Origin: Linyphia triangularis
Taxonomy: Eukaryota; Arthropoda; Arachnida; Araneae; Linyphiidae
Direction: 5' to 3'
Assembly: GCA_963978545.1 (NCBI GenBank)
Contig: OZ021722.1
Location: 13,458,301 to 13,522,300 of the forward strand
Length of the DNA stretch: 64,000 nucleotides
The notes below the pieces were generated by a model. That model worked only from the letters and a program-made list of their open reading frames with translations, searched no databases and was not told the DNA's origin. Of the stretch, positions 25,301 to 33,739 are shown one piece after another. How positions within the stretch are numbered: position 1 is the stretch's first letter; each line of letters opens with the position of its first letter. Made by a program: the position numbers and the translations under genes.

Positions 25301-25475
25301 TAGTTTAAAATCCAAATTCAAATTTCAGCCTTAAAATATAAATAAGCAAGCTTGAAAAAAAAAAAAAAAAAATCTCACCGCAACTGAAACAACTTTTGTG
25401 CCATGATTTACCCAACGCTATTTTTTCTTCATTGAAATACACAACTGTGCTACACCTTGCGCAGGATCCAGGCAT
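16292..25475 (-). CDS. Mlp: two-LIM-domain muscle LIM protein (CSRP/Mlp family), 198 residues, five coding exons
   Basis: Joined exons: 25475-25379, 23107-22930, 19476-19326, 17712-17616, 16365-16292. All introns are GT-AG, with exon-end phases 1, 2, 0 and 1, and the frame is open throughout to TAA at 16294-16292. LIM1 spans residues 5-58 (C5, C8, H26, C29, C32, C37, C55, C58). LIM2 spans 124-176 (C124, C127, H145, C149, C152, C155, C173, C176) with textbook spacing. Each LIM is followed by a glycine-rich GPKGYGYG segment, the hallmark of CRP/MLP proteins. The length matches vertebrate CRPs (about 193). Known family role: zinc-binding scaffold at the muscle Z-disc that binds alpha-actinin or zyxin and also enters the nucleus. 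LIM1 has four residues instead of two between C32 and C37, which is odd. Introns carry many insertions. Confidence 0.93.
16463..16870 (-). mobile_element. dispersed repeat R2, copy 2, inside Mlp intron 4
   Basis: In reverse complement it matches the ordered blocks of the 7.0-kb and 58.5-kb copies: GGCAACAGGAAAGTGTTTCA, TTTAGTGACAGTGTGTGCCC, GCCAAGTTTCGACCTGATTA and GATGACAGCAAGTGGGTTAA. It is antisense or sense-neutral for the host gene and carries no ORF. Confidence 0.68.
17100..17425 (+). mobile_element. dispersed repeat R3, copy 1, inside Mlp intron 4
   Basis: It shares with 50445-50705 and 53935-54085 (all on the plus strand) an ordered series: CAAGCAACTTGGAAGATAAA, GAAGTTGGAAAT...TTTGAGATAG, AAAATTAAGG, CTTATAAGGAACTACCAAAA, AAGTAGTT and AAGCAAACCCTGAAT. 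The 81- and 77-residue minus-strand frames through it are fortuitous. The class is unknown. Confidence 0.62.
17616..17712 (-). CDS. Mlp: Mlp coding exon 4 (core of LIM2)
   Basis: It begins exactly at the conserved WHK motif (A143 W144 H145) and carries zinc ligands H145, C149, C152, C155 and C173. The acceptor is CTTTTAG and the donor GTAATA. Confidence 0.93.
18150..18470 (+). pseudogene. C-terminal fragment of a non-LTR retrotransposon ORF (post-RNase H region), in Mlp intron 3
   Basis: The plus-strand translation contains '[18 protein letters not shown]', then a CxxC-type '[15 protein letters not shown]', and after a break '[14 protein letters not shown]'. This order (DQTALSRxxSGH, zinc-like CxxC...H, LDFLxxxxxMDLV) is characteristic of the end of arthropod retrotransposon polyproteins with RNase H, especially familiar from spiders. 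The frame breaks near 18410 and nothing of the RT domain precedes it, so it is a dead 5'-truncated copy. It is antisense to the LIM gene. Confidence 0.72.
19326..19476 (-). CDS. Mlp: Mlp coding exon 3 (interdomain linker and start of LIM2)
   Basis: It encodes an Ala/Pro/Gln-rich linker (residues 92-122) and then [19 protein letters not shown] with ligands C124 and C127. The acceptor is TTTTTATAG and the donor GTAAGA. It ends in phase 0, just before the WHK of exon 4, a boundary typical of CRP genes. Confidence 0.94.
19560..20275 (-). mobile_element. dispersed repeat R1, copy in Mlp intron 2
   Basis: The reverse complement of the R1 family: its left end (at 20275-20240) reads as the TTACCC...GGGTAA terminal hairpin. 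Its right end near 19560 has the CCACACCCCTAAGT variant. Internal landmarks (CTAGAAAAAATGT, TTTTCGTCAAAATC, CTTGAGCATCACCCATCAAC) are retained. Confidence 0.75.
20276..20875. other. Mlp intron 2, unassigned part
   Basis: No repeat partner, exon or RNA is recognised. It contains simple AT-rich sequence and one 74-residue open frame without signature. Confidence 0.4.
20876..21105. mobile_element. 230-bp inverted-repeat element built of ten 20-bp hairpin units
   Basis: Ends GAAACTATCAAGACCAGTA (from 20876) and TACTGGTCTTGATAGTTTC (to 21105) are perfect inverted repeats. Everything between is a head-to-tail array of the 20-mer TATAGTATTAGCTATACTGG. Each unit boundary can form CCAGTATAG-TATTAG-CTATACTGG with perfect 9-bp arms. 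Only one base differs in the whole array (TATTAT near 20937), so expansion is recent or homogenised. Confidence 0.93.
21640..22456 (-). mobile_element. dispersed repeat R4 (ACTAGCTGAATACC... family), copy 1
   Basis: In reverse complement it starts ACTAGCTGAATACCTGTGCT and includes GCAATATTTTAGCTAGCTGTG and a series of GGTTCATTGC-type segments. It then has about four tandem units of 139-149 bp, each with CTCTGAAATTTTCAACATAA or a variant (21692, 21841, 21980, 22128). The far end reads TTGTTTTATTGTTATA. It lies in Mlp intron 2. Confidence 0.82.
22457..22929. other. Mlp intron 2, unassigned 5' part
   Basis: AT-rich intronic sequence between repeat R4 and the exon 2 donor. Nothing is recognised in it. 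Confidence 0.5.
22930..23107 (-). CDS. Mlp: Mlp coding exon 2 (second half of LIM1, glycine-rich segment)
   Basis: It carries zinc ligands C37, C55 and C58, the GPKGYGYG motif, and a linker ending YKNGPPT. The acceptor TATTTTAG is the only AG within reach. It forces A-N-K-Q before C37, two residues more than the normal C-x2-C. The donor is GTAAGA. Confidence 0.9.
23361..23945. mobile_element. TTAA-flanked (piggyBac-type) MITE, 585 bp, in Mlp intron 1
   Basis: Perfect 15-bp terminal inverted repeats CACATTGTTGACAGG and CCTGTCAACAATGTG are flanked by TTAA at 23357-23360 and 23946-23949. The TTAA target with adjoining inverted repeats is the signature of piggyBac-type mobilisation. There is no transposase ORF. 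Confidence 0.88.
23951..24131 (-). mobile_element. tRNA-derived SINE, family A, copy 3 (in Mlp intron 1)
   Basis: Reverse-complement family A copy: tail GGTTGGTTGT at the left, B-box as GGACTCGGAACCC, and A-box as CGCTAACCACTATA at the right. Target duplications CAACAATGTGTTAAG (23936-23950) and CAACATTGTGTTAAG (24132-24146) differ at one base. They show insertion into the end of the TTAA element. Confidence 0.93.
24147..25378. other. Mlp intron 1, unassigned part with TTGGCGA-rich patch
   Basis: 24505-24605 is dense in TTGGCGAC and GTCGCCAAA in both orientations, resembling a decayed inverted-repeat element. The rest is AT-rich, without repeat partner or exon signal. Confidence 0.5.
25379..25475 (-). 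CDS. Mlp: Mlp coding exon 1 (start and first zinc finger of LIM1)
   Basis: ATG at 25475-25473 gives [19 protein letters not shown] and continues through [12 protein letters not shown], holding ligands C5, C8, H26, C29 and C32. The donor is GTGAGA in phase 1. A pyrimidine-rich acceptor TTTGTTTAG ends at 25495, so the exon has a short 5'UTR of 19 nt (25494-25476) and at least one non-coding exon lies upstream, not located. Confidence 0.93.
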
Positions 25476-25997
25476 ATTGTAGTTTTATATTGTCCTAAAC
25501 AAATAAGGTACAAATTAGCAGTGTGGTAAAAACAGCACAATACACAGAATATATTTACAAATAAATACACAGAAAATAGGAGAAATAATACCTCAACATA
25601 ATTTGAATGACATTTGTGTATCCATCGTTCAATTCTGGAGAGTTAGTTCCTATTTAGCAGTATATAAATCTTAAGGAATTTTTTTGTGTGTAGATTACAG
25701 GGTTAAGAAATTTGATGTAAATGAGGAGGTGATTGCAAGAAATTGAATAAGATTGTTAAGCTTACTTTCTATTTATTAGTTAATTAGACTTAGCATTATA
25801 ATGACTGAAACTTAACATGGCACATCGTCAGGTATTATTCGTCCCTTTTTTGACACAAAGTATCCTTCCCCCTTATTTACGGGTACAGTACGACCCAAGT
25901 GTTATTCTTGTGCCATAAAAGTCTAATCAATTCAATCCTTATTTTACACCGTAACCCTATATTTACATACAAGCAGGGGTCTATGGAGAAGGAAATT

Positions 25998-27790
25998 CCC
26001 TAATAACCATGTGACGAGTATGTGACGAAAAGCGATATCGCATAGAGATCACGCGATGTCACGGCGATATCACACAGGGGTCACATAGTCGTCCAATGTC
26101 CGTTTTAGAGGGGGGTTTGCGACGTAACTTTGTGATATCGCTGCGATATCGCTTTTCGTCACATTGTGACATTGGGGACGAATTTGCGATTTTTGCGATA
26201 TCGCATGGTGATCTGTATGTGATCTTAGTGATTTTGGCGACATCTATGTGATTTATGTGATCTTCGCAACGAAAGCTTTGTCACTACGATATCGCTTTGT
26301 GACCTAAATGTGATCTTAGTGATTTTGGTGACATCCGTGTGATTTATGCGATCTTTGCAACGAAAGCTTTGTCACTGCGATATCGCTTTGTGACCTAAAT
26401 GTGATCTTAGTGATTTTGGCGACATCCGTGTGATTTATGCGATTTTCGCAACGAAAGCTTTGTCGCTGCGATGTCACATTGTGACCTAAATGTCATCTTA
26501 GTGATTTTGGCGACATCCGTGTGATTTATGCGATCTTCGCAACGAAAGCTTTGTCACTGCGATATCGCTTTGTGACCTAAATGTGATCTTAGTGATTTTG
26601 GCGACATCCGTGTGATTTATGCGATCTTTGCAACGAAAGCTTTGTCACTGCGATATCGCTTTGTGACCTAAATGTGATCTTAGTGATTTTGGCGACATCC
26701 GTGTGATTTATGCGATTTTCGCAACGAAAGCTTTGTCGCTGCGATGTCACATTGTTACCTAAATGTGATCTTAGTGATTTTGGCGACATCCGTGTGATTT
26801 ATGCGATCTTCGCAACGAAAGCTTTGTCACTGCGATATCGCTTTGTGACCTAAATGTGATCTTAGTGATTTTTGCGATATCCGTGTGATTTATGCGATTT
26901 TCGCAACGAAAGCTTTGTCGCTGCGATGTCACATTGTGACCTAAATGTGATCTTAGTGATTTTGGCGACATCCGTGTGATTTATGCGATTTTCGCAACGA
27001 AAGCTTTGTCACCGCGATGTCACATTGTGATCTCAGTGATTTTGGCGACATCCGTGTGATTTATGCGATCTTCGCAACGAAAGCTTTGTCACTGCGATAT
27101 CGCTTTGTGACCTAAATGTGATCTTAGTGATTTTGGCGACATCCGTGTGATTTATGCGATTTTCTCGACGAAAGCTTTGTCGCTGCGATATGGCTTTGTG
27201 ACCTAAATGTGATCTTAGTGATTTTGGCGACATCCGTGTGATTTATGCGATTTTCGCAACAAAAGCTTTGTCACTGCGATGTCACATTGTGATCTGTATG
27301 TGATCTTAGTGATTTTGGCGACATCAATGTGATTTATTCGATTTTCGCAACGAAAGCTTTGTCACTGCGATATCGCTTTGTGACCTAAATGTGATCTTAG
27401 TGATTTTGGCGACATCCGTGTGATTTATGCGATCTTCGCAACGAAAGCTTTGTCACTGCGATATCGCTTTGTGACCTAAATGTGATCTTAGTGATTTTGG
27501 CGACATCCGTGTGATTTATGCGATCTTCGCAACGAAAGCTTTGTCACTGCGATATCGCTTTGTGACCTAAATGTGATCTCAGTGATTTTGGCGACATCCG
27601 TGTGATTTATGCGATCTTCGCAACGAAAGCTTTGTTGCTGCGATGTCACATTGTGATCTGTATGTGATCTTAGTGATTTTGGCGACATCCGTGTGATTTA
27701 TGCGACTTTCGCAAAGAAAGCTTTGTCGCTGCGATGTCACATTGTGATCTTAGTGATTTTGGCGACATCTATGTGATTTTCACAACAAAA
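25998..27790 (+). repeat. 91-bp satellite block with a distinct terminal segment (array 1)
   Basis: About 16-17 units of period 91 bp run from about 26220; the repeat anchor GTGATCTTAGTGATTTTGGC recurs at 26310, 26401, 26492, 26583 and on. Unit core: CGACATCCGTGTGATTTATG, CGCAACGAAAGCTTTGTCAC, GCGATATCGCTTTGTGACC. The left boundary has CCCTAATAACCAT (25998-26010) and about 200 bp of related non-periodic sequence rich in GATATCGC. Minus-strand 66-residue frames spaced 182 or 262 bp are artefacts of the period. Confidence 0.95.
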
Positions 27791-27910
27791 GCCTTGTTCC
27801 TGCAACATAATTATACAAAAAATTCACAATTAATTTTTTTTATCAACTACCTATATCTGCTTCAAGTACCTACTCTCACTATGAAGAGGCTCAGTATCTT
27901 TTCTTTACGT

Positions 27911-28014
27911 CAAATATTTTCTAATACTATGGTAATATAATTTATACTATCAAGGCCAGTCATTACTTTAATGACTGGCCTTAATGGTATAATCATAGTA
28001 TTAGAAAATATTTG
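27911..28014. mobile_element. 104-bp palindrome, related to the 20.9-kb hairpin element
   Basis: The outer arms CAAATATTTTCTAATACTATG (27911-27931, one base beyond the 20 shown by convention: CAAATATTTTCTAATACTAT plus G) and 27994-28014 are perfect reverse complements. The inner arms AAGGCCAGTCATTA (27952-27965) and TAATGACTGGCCTT (27969-27982) are also perfect. The motif ACTATCAAGGCCAGT matches ACTATCAAGACCAGT at the end of the 20876 element. A third outer-arm copy lies at 28088-28108. Confidence 0.85.
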
Positions 28015-28114
28015 AATATTTTCTAAAAGTATGAATTTTTCTAAACTTAATATACATGAACTTAATGGTATAATAAATTAAAGAATCATAGCATTAGAAA
28101 ATATTTCTTCGTCT

Positions 28115-28511
28115 TCAACAAGACTTTGGGAAGTAAAAACTAGTCTCCTATATTAAAAACCAATGAAACAGTTAACTACCTAATTAGCCTTTAACCAAGA
28201 GAATTTATCCATTCCAATAGATTTCTCAGCTAAATATATACCTTAAAAATAAGACAAAACATGACTAAATCTATTAAAGCACAATGTAATGTATCTCATA
28301 CATCTCAATTTTTCTTTTAAACAGATTACAATGTTGTTTTGCCATTTTGTGCAAATCTTCTCCTTTATAAGTTTAGCATAAAAGAAAAATACAAAACTAA
28401 AAACAGGTTGAACAAATCAAGCAAAAATGGAAATATGCAATTAAAAAAAGAGTAAAAACATAAAAAGGTAATAAGTTTATTTTATTGAACACAAAGCAAA
28501 CATATTCTTTG
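28115..28511. other. AT-rich sequence, possible 3'UTR of the unnamed upstream gene
   Basis: It lies directly 3' of the minus-strand stop at 28514-28512. A minus-strand AATAAA-like signal appears near 28480 (plus strand TTTATTTTATT). Nothing else is recognised. Confidence 0.35.
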
Positions 28512-28645
28512 TTACACTAAATATTGCAGAATGCTTTTCTTTTCAGCAAGGTATCTGTCCATCTGACTGCCAGGAATTAAGCCACTTCCTTCAATGTAGC
28601 CTATTCTTTCTTCGTGTTTCAGAGCATTAGGTGTAGGCTTTGGAC
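28512..28645 (-). CDS. terminal coding exon of an unidentified gene
   Basis: The acceptor TTTTCTAG is followed by GT and 43 sense codons to TAA. The product segment reads PKPTPNALKHEERIGYIEGS, then GLIPGSQMDRYLAEKKSILQ and a short end YLV. It is lysine/glutamate-rich, without low complexity, stop-free and higher in GC than its flanks, which looks like real coding sequence. The entry phase (two bases completing a codon) fits the 1-base exit of the 30665-30715 exon and yields Gly at the junction. I do not recognise the family. It lies 3 kb upstream of the LIM gene on the same strand and could not be part of it in frame. Confidence 0.55.
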
Positions 28646-28659
28646 CTAGAAAATAAAAA

Positions 28660-30660
28660 ATAGGTTATTCTTAAATTTTAGTTTAAAATACACCATTTTT
28701 AAAATTGCCACTCACAATACAATTTTAAAAATCTAATGCAATTATAGCACAAGATGCTAGTTAATAAAAATAAAAACAGAAATTCTGTGCCAACTTTAAG
28801 TATTCATAACAAGGTTATAATAGTAATTAAAATGTGTAATGCCAACATAAATAATTGATAATTACACTCAATTTTGATATTGTTACAAGTGATTATTTAC
28901 AGCTTCCATCACTGTAATCCATTAATTGCTAAAAAATTAATTTGGAATATTATGACTTACTATTTTCTGATTTTTTTTTTTTAATATTTTCCCCCTTACC
29001 TTTGTAAAACTAAAACTGATAAATGGTATACCAATTAAAAAGCTAAAACACCTCTGCTTCTGACAAATAGTTTATTTACAATGGCACATATTGCTATCTG
29101 TTTGACAAATAATTTATTGTTTTTGGCTTTCAATGAATATGCAGTAGGAAATATGTTAACTCGATCTGGAAATGATCCTCTTTTCAATTGTGAGACTTAA
29201 AACTACAAAAAAAAAAAAAAAAATTGTTTTAAAACAGTTTTTAATTTTAAACATTTCCCTCCATTATTTCTTAAAAAATATAACTTATATATTAAAAAAG
29301 TTCCATTGAATTGAATAATGGATTCATAAGATACAATTTATCACTAGACGACCAGATATCCGAGCCATGCCAAGTTCTGTCTTTCAAATCAAGGTTCAAT
29401 ACATATCTTAGTAAAAGAATACAATACCTAACGCTGATATTTATGTTTATCTATGACTCACTCTGATAACAGAGGTTTTATCAGACTAATACTTCCTAAT
29501 TAGTGAAAAAAAAAATTCCATTTTTAATTATTGCTAAAAAATTGACTTGTTACTGAAAGTTGTTACGTCCAACAACCATTTGGGACCTCTAATTCCCCAA
29601 AATTGATATTTAAGAACACTATTATTAAAAGCAATAAATTTGGCAACAGTAAGTGATTTTAAAAAAATAAGGCAATTTGAGGGGCTTCAAACGACTGTTC
29701 GAAGAAGATGCCTGCTATACTTTTTGTTACTTTTAGAGTTTTGCAACAAAAGATAAAATAAAAAATTATAGAGTGCTTTTATTTTACTATCTAATTGTCT
29801 ATCATTAGAAATTTTATACAAAAACTAGTTATATCACAGAATAACTAGACAACTGTTATAACTAATTATTTCACAATTTAACCTCTACGATATGTTGTTT
29901 CAAACTTTGCTTAAAGTACTTCCATCCTTATATAGAAAAACTAATTTCACTTTCATACATTGACAATAACACACGCATAACATATATGGTCCAATTAGAG
30001 AATTCAAAAGCTAAAAAAAAAAGACATCCTCAGACTTAACTTTTTCCTTAGTGGCATTATTGTATTTCTTCTAAATCAATTACATTTTATAGAAGATTTA
30101 TCTGAAGACTACAATTTCTTGAAATTTGAAAGAAATTAATGCTGTTATGTTCAATTAGTATTGCAAAATGTTGACAGCAGCCATACTTAACCATCTATGT
30201 AACACTGTTCTTGCTTCATGGATTACATAAATATTTTTAGGTATATATATATTTAGATATACAAACAAAATAAAATGAAAAACGGCAGAAATTTGGAATT
30301 TCATCAGGGGGCAACTTTCAGGGTGTTTAGCAACTTGGAACTTCAAAAAAAGGGACTAAGGGACCAAAAGTTTGAAAAAAAGGTACTTGTAAAAAAAAAA
30401 GGGACTTTTACACAAAATTTGTTTTTATAGCATAGAAAAAAATGCCTAGTATTCAGTACTTACAATTTAAGGGGTGGAATTAAAAATTATTTGTCCAAGT
30501 GTAAACTTTGCACTCCAAACATTCATCTGGAATGCCTATTAAAAAGAAAAGAATTAATTATTGACTGTATATTACTAAAAAAAACACTGAAAATTATGAT
30601 TACCACATTTTTAAAATTGTAAACAGACAGAACGCAAATAACAATTTTGGAGTGCAAATT
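28660..30660. other. presumed intron of the unidentified gene
   Basis: AT-rich sequence with A/T runs. Near 30500-30525 and 30640-30660 there are opposed ACTTTGCACTCC / GGAGTGCAAATTTC segments that look like a small decayed inverted-repeat element. No exon is convincingly seen. Confidence 0.4.
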
Positions 30661-30664
30661 TCAC

Positions 30665-30715
30665 CTTTGCATCGGATTATTTCAACACATGATTGAACAC
30701 TAGAATTCTTACGAT
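30665..30715 (-). CDS. putative internal 51-bp exon of the unidentified gene
   Basis: It is bounded by TTTTCTGCAG acceptor and CAAAG|GTGAAA donor. The only frame that joins exon 28645-28512 reads RKNSSVQSCVEIIRCK after a split codon. It enters and leaves in phase 1. Frame compatibility with the terminal exon supports it, but at this size chance is not excluded, and its junction with the 31761-31865 exon would need one further exon. Confidence 0.35.
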
Positions 30716-30806
30716 CTGCAGAAAACCTATATTTAACACCAAAAAGTGCTTATTCATTCGAACTAAGAAGAGAGCTACTTAAAAACATGCACGACCATCT
30801 TTTTCA

Positions 30807-31020
30807 TTGAGAGTTAAAAACATTCTCTCATTCCATCAGGTGGATAACCTTAGAGTTATTCCTCCAACTTTCCCCATTTCACCTTGGCATCATCATGAAA
30901 CTACAATTTTTAACCCTTTCTCAAATTTTAAAAAGTCTGAAACCCCTGATACTGTTTTTAAAAGTATCTTTTATGATCATCGTAATAATTTTTCTCATTT
31001 CAAATCTATTTTTACTGATG
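30807..31020 (+). pseudogene. fragment of non-LTR retrotransposon ORF ahead of RNase H
   Basis: The plus-strand frame 'IPPTFPISPWHHHETTIFNP' to 'FKSIFYDHRNNFSHFKSIFTD' resembles the stretch before the RNase H domain in arthropod (spider-like) non-LTR elements. There a PPW-type motif, a 'F...K.ET...FKS.F' segment and 'IFTDGS' follow each other; here the GS after TD is lost. It is about 70 codons without RT and stops at the tandem repeat that follows. Confidence 0.45.
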
Positions 31021-31345
31021 TGATCCATGTTGAAACAACATTGACATTCAACGTGGAAACCACATGGGCAAAAATGAACACTCATGTGGAAACAATGTGA
31101 CAAATCCACGTTGAACCAATATTGACATTCAACATTGAAACCACGTGGGCAATAGCTAGCATGTGGAAGCAGTGTGATATATCTACGTAGAAACAACGTT
31201 GGCACTCAACATTGTATCCACGCTCCTTTAAGTGAACACTTCCGCTTGAAAACAACGTTGCAGTTCCACGTTGAAACAACATTGTGCATGTTGGTATTGA
31301 ACGTTGACACCACATTGAAACAACATGGTTGCGTTGCTTGGGATA
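31015..31345. repeat. diverged CAACGTTG-motif tandem repeat
   Basis: There are many variants of CACGTTGAAACAACATTG, alternating with GGCATTCAAC-like and GTGGAAACA segments, at an irregular spacing of about 25-60 bp. Both strands are open for 75-97 residues, an artefact of the repeat. Confidence 0.75.
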
Positions 31346-31566
31346 TATATACATACATAAATACATATAGTAATTTCAAAACAATAAAGAATTTAAATTG
31401 AAATATTTTTAGTTAAAAATTAATATTGTGCATGGATAGTCAATGGAATTGAAGTTAATGATTCAAATATATTTAAGAATCATAAGCAAATTGAAATTGT
31501 CTAGAGTTTTAGTCGAGAGTTTAGTGATTTTATAGACTTTTAGATATATAGATTTTATAGACATGT

Positions 31567-31610
31567 GAATTTATAGAATAGAGACCAGGTAGTCTCTATT
31601 CTATAAATTC
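31567..31610. repeat. perfect 19-bp-arm hairpin
   Basis: GAATTTATAGAATAGAGAC (31567-31585) and its exact reverse complement (31592-31610) are separated by the six bases CAGGTA. The sequence before it repeats TTTTATAGAC-like words. Confidence 0.9.
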
Positions 31611-31760
31611 TATTCGACTATTATGAAAAGAATGTTTTTTATGCACACTTTTCCTGCACAAAAATTATAAAATGAGTAAAACTACATGAACAATAATGGC
31701 ATTTTTCATTTAAAAAATTTTAGCCAGAAAACTAGTTTTGCTATCAAAAGAGTAATTTAC

Positions 31761-31865
31761 CTGTTGACTATTATAATCGTCTTCAGCTCCATGTTGTCTT
31801 TTCATTGTTCTTGCTTTATCCATCTGGTTTAGCAGGTTCTTGTCCCATGTCAGATACTTCTCCAT
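31761..31865 (-). CDS. putative first coding exon of the unidentified gene
   Basis: ATG at 31865-31863, with an in-frame TGA nine bases upstream, opens 35 codons: MEKYLTWDKNLLNQMDKART and then MKRQHGAEDDYNSQQ. They end at CAACAG|GTAAAT, a good donor. The sequence is charged and not repeat-like. It exits in phase 0, so a linking exon is needed before 30715. The family is not recognised. A 5'UTR acceptor may be GTTTTGTAG near 31938. Confidence 0.45.
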
Positions 31866-31939
31866 GAACCATCAACTAAATTCTCCCCAAAGGTGCTTTT
31901 GAGAAACTTTCTCTCAAATATGGCAAGGACCTATTGACT

Positions 31940-33566
31940 ACAAAATAGTAAAAATTAGGTGACTGATTTTTTGGATAACAGATCATTTATATGATAAAAT
32001 GTGGTACCAGCATCATAACAGCCATATGAAACCAGGAAAGAATGCTATTAAACACAAAACTATAGATATTTTATATCACAGGTTTTACAAATAACCTTAC
32101 TTAAGAGTAATATTACACTAAAGTAGGTCTGAACCTAAAGTTTAGAAAAAGTTATACATTTTGAATTGATGATCATTAACACGAGATGAAACATTTTGAA
32201 TAGTGAATTTTCATCATCGGTCATCACAGCTTCACATGTAGCTCGGATATCAGCAAGGCACTTTTACCAAAATACGATGATTGCTAAGATACATTCAAAA
32301 AGGAAATAAGATATATGTTTGAATTAAACTAGAGATGATGTCTTGACTAAGCTGCAGTATGCTTATCGGATAACAGAAGAAGAGGTAAAATTATGCCTTG
32401 TTTAATAAGAAGACACGTAAGACATAATAATGTACAACCTCAAAAAATAATTACCATATTTTTTATGGCATCACAATGTAAAAAAAAAACAATCAAGCTA
32501 TTTCAATATGTTGCAAAAAGATACTAATCAAAAATTGATTTTAGCAATAAGTTTTCTATAATTCAACAAGATGAGGTTTAAAGTACCCACTTGTAACAAA
32601 ACCAGGTTATATTATATACAGCTTGTATATGCTACTTAGAAAAGGTACTTTGCTATGCTATTGTGCTTTATTCTATCCATCATGATAAATAGCAGAGCAT
32701 TTTTGTAACTTCCTATTAATTGAGGAGACATACCAAGAAAGCATACAAAATTTTTCATCAACAAATTTCCTGATGGAGCAGGGCAACCTATAAACTGGCA
32801 TTGTTTTGTGGCCTCTTGAGGGAAGGGAGTAGTAGATGATAGATAGTTTATGAATTATGATGTTTTTACGGATGCAAATACCTTTGTTAAATATATTATA
32901 TCGGCGGAATTTGCCAAAAATACAAAAACTAATGTAATTTTTTTTACAAAGAAAAAGTAGAAAATGCCTTGAGGAATTGGATAAGATCTGGAATTTAGCG
33001 GAGTTTTGGATAAGATCTGTGATGCGCAACCAATTCCACTAATACGGAGAGTGCATTGTGTCGTATCAGTTTCTTCATAAACCATAAACTGCTTAGTGAC
33101 TTTTAATTACCCTCAAGGTAAAGTTGTCTATACATCAAAGAAAATGGAGAGTGATATTGTACAACAAGTAAAAAATAAAGTTATTGTCACATGATGAATA
33201 TTACCTCAGGAAAGTGGTATGCTGCATATTGGAAAGAATAATCACTAGTTTATTGGCCGGGCACTTAACGTTAGTCTTAATGAAGACAAATTCTCATACA
33301 TCTACCAAACTAAGCCATCTAAAAATCAGTTTTAAGAGGCTTAAACCTTTATTATCCAGCCACACCCCTCAACTGTGTATTACCGCATGATTTTTAACAC
33401 ATTGAATCAAAAGTTTGAAATTTGTAACTGCATATTTTGTAACTGCATCATTTGTAACTGCAGTATTTTGTTTATTATCTTATTTTTAGTTTACTTTTCA
33501 TAAATATTTAAATGCTTAAGTTTATGTTCTGTGCTTAGTCACCAGATTTATTTGATTGTAGACATA
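31940..33566. other. intergenic or intronic, nothing firmly recognised
   Basis: AT-rich, with a few open frames of 68-118 residues that show no domain. Three TTTGTAACTGCA repeats occur at 33420-33465. Confidence 0.4.
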
Positions 33567-33739
33567 TACTGTGGGTAAAAAAAGTCTCAGTACGGAAGCC
33601 AAAGTTACAAATAAATTAGCAAAATTTCTACTCTTTTGCTTCATATCTTCAGTAACTACTGAAATTATGTTTAATTTGGTTCTTTAAAATAAGTTTAAAA
33701 TAAATGTCTGTTTTTACAAAACGCAGCAAGTATTTAAAT

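Noticed and set aside
26589..27688. Series of 66-residue minus-strand frames (MSPKSLRSH...) resembling a protein family
   Set aside because: They recur with the 91-bp satellite period and change frame with it; no splice or domain signal.
26220..27790. CRISPR-like array
   Set aside because: The repeat is continuous 91-bp satellite without unique spacers, in a eukaryotic context.
30480..30541. Possible alternative exon reading GIPDECLECKVYTWTNNF then stop
   Set aside because: Good acceptor but it overlaps a TTTGCACTCC inverted-repeat pair, so it is likelier MITE sequence than coding.
32673..33085. Minus-strand frames of 118 and 76 residues
   Set aside because: AT-rich, overlapping each other in different frames, no known motif.
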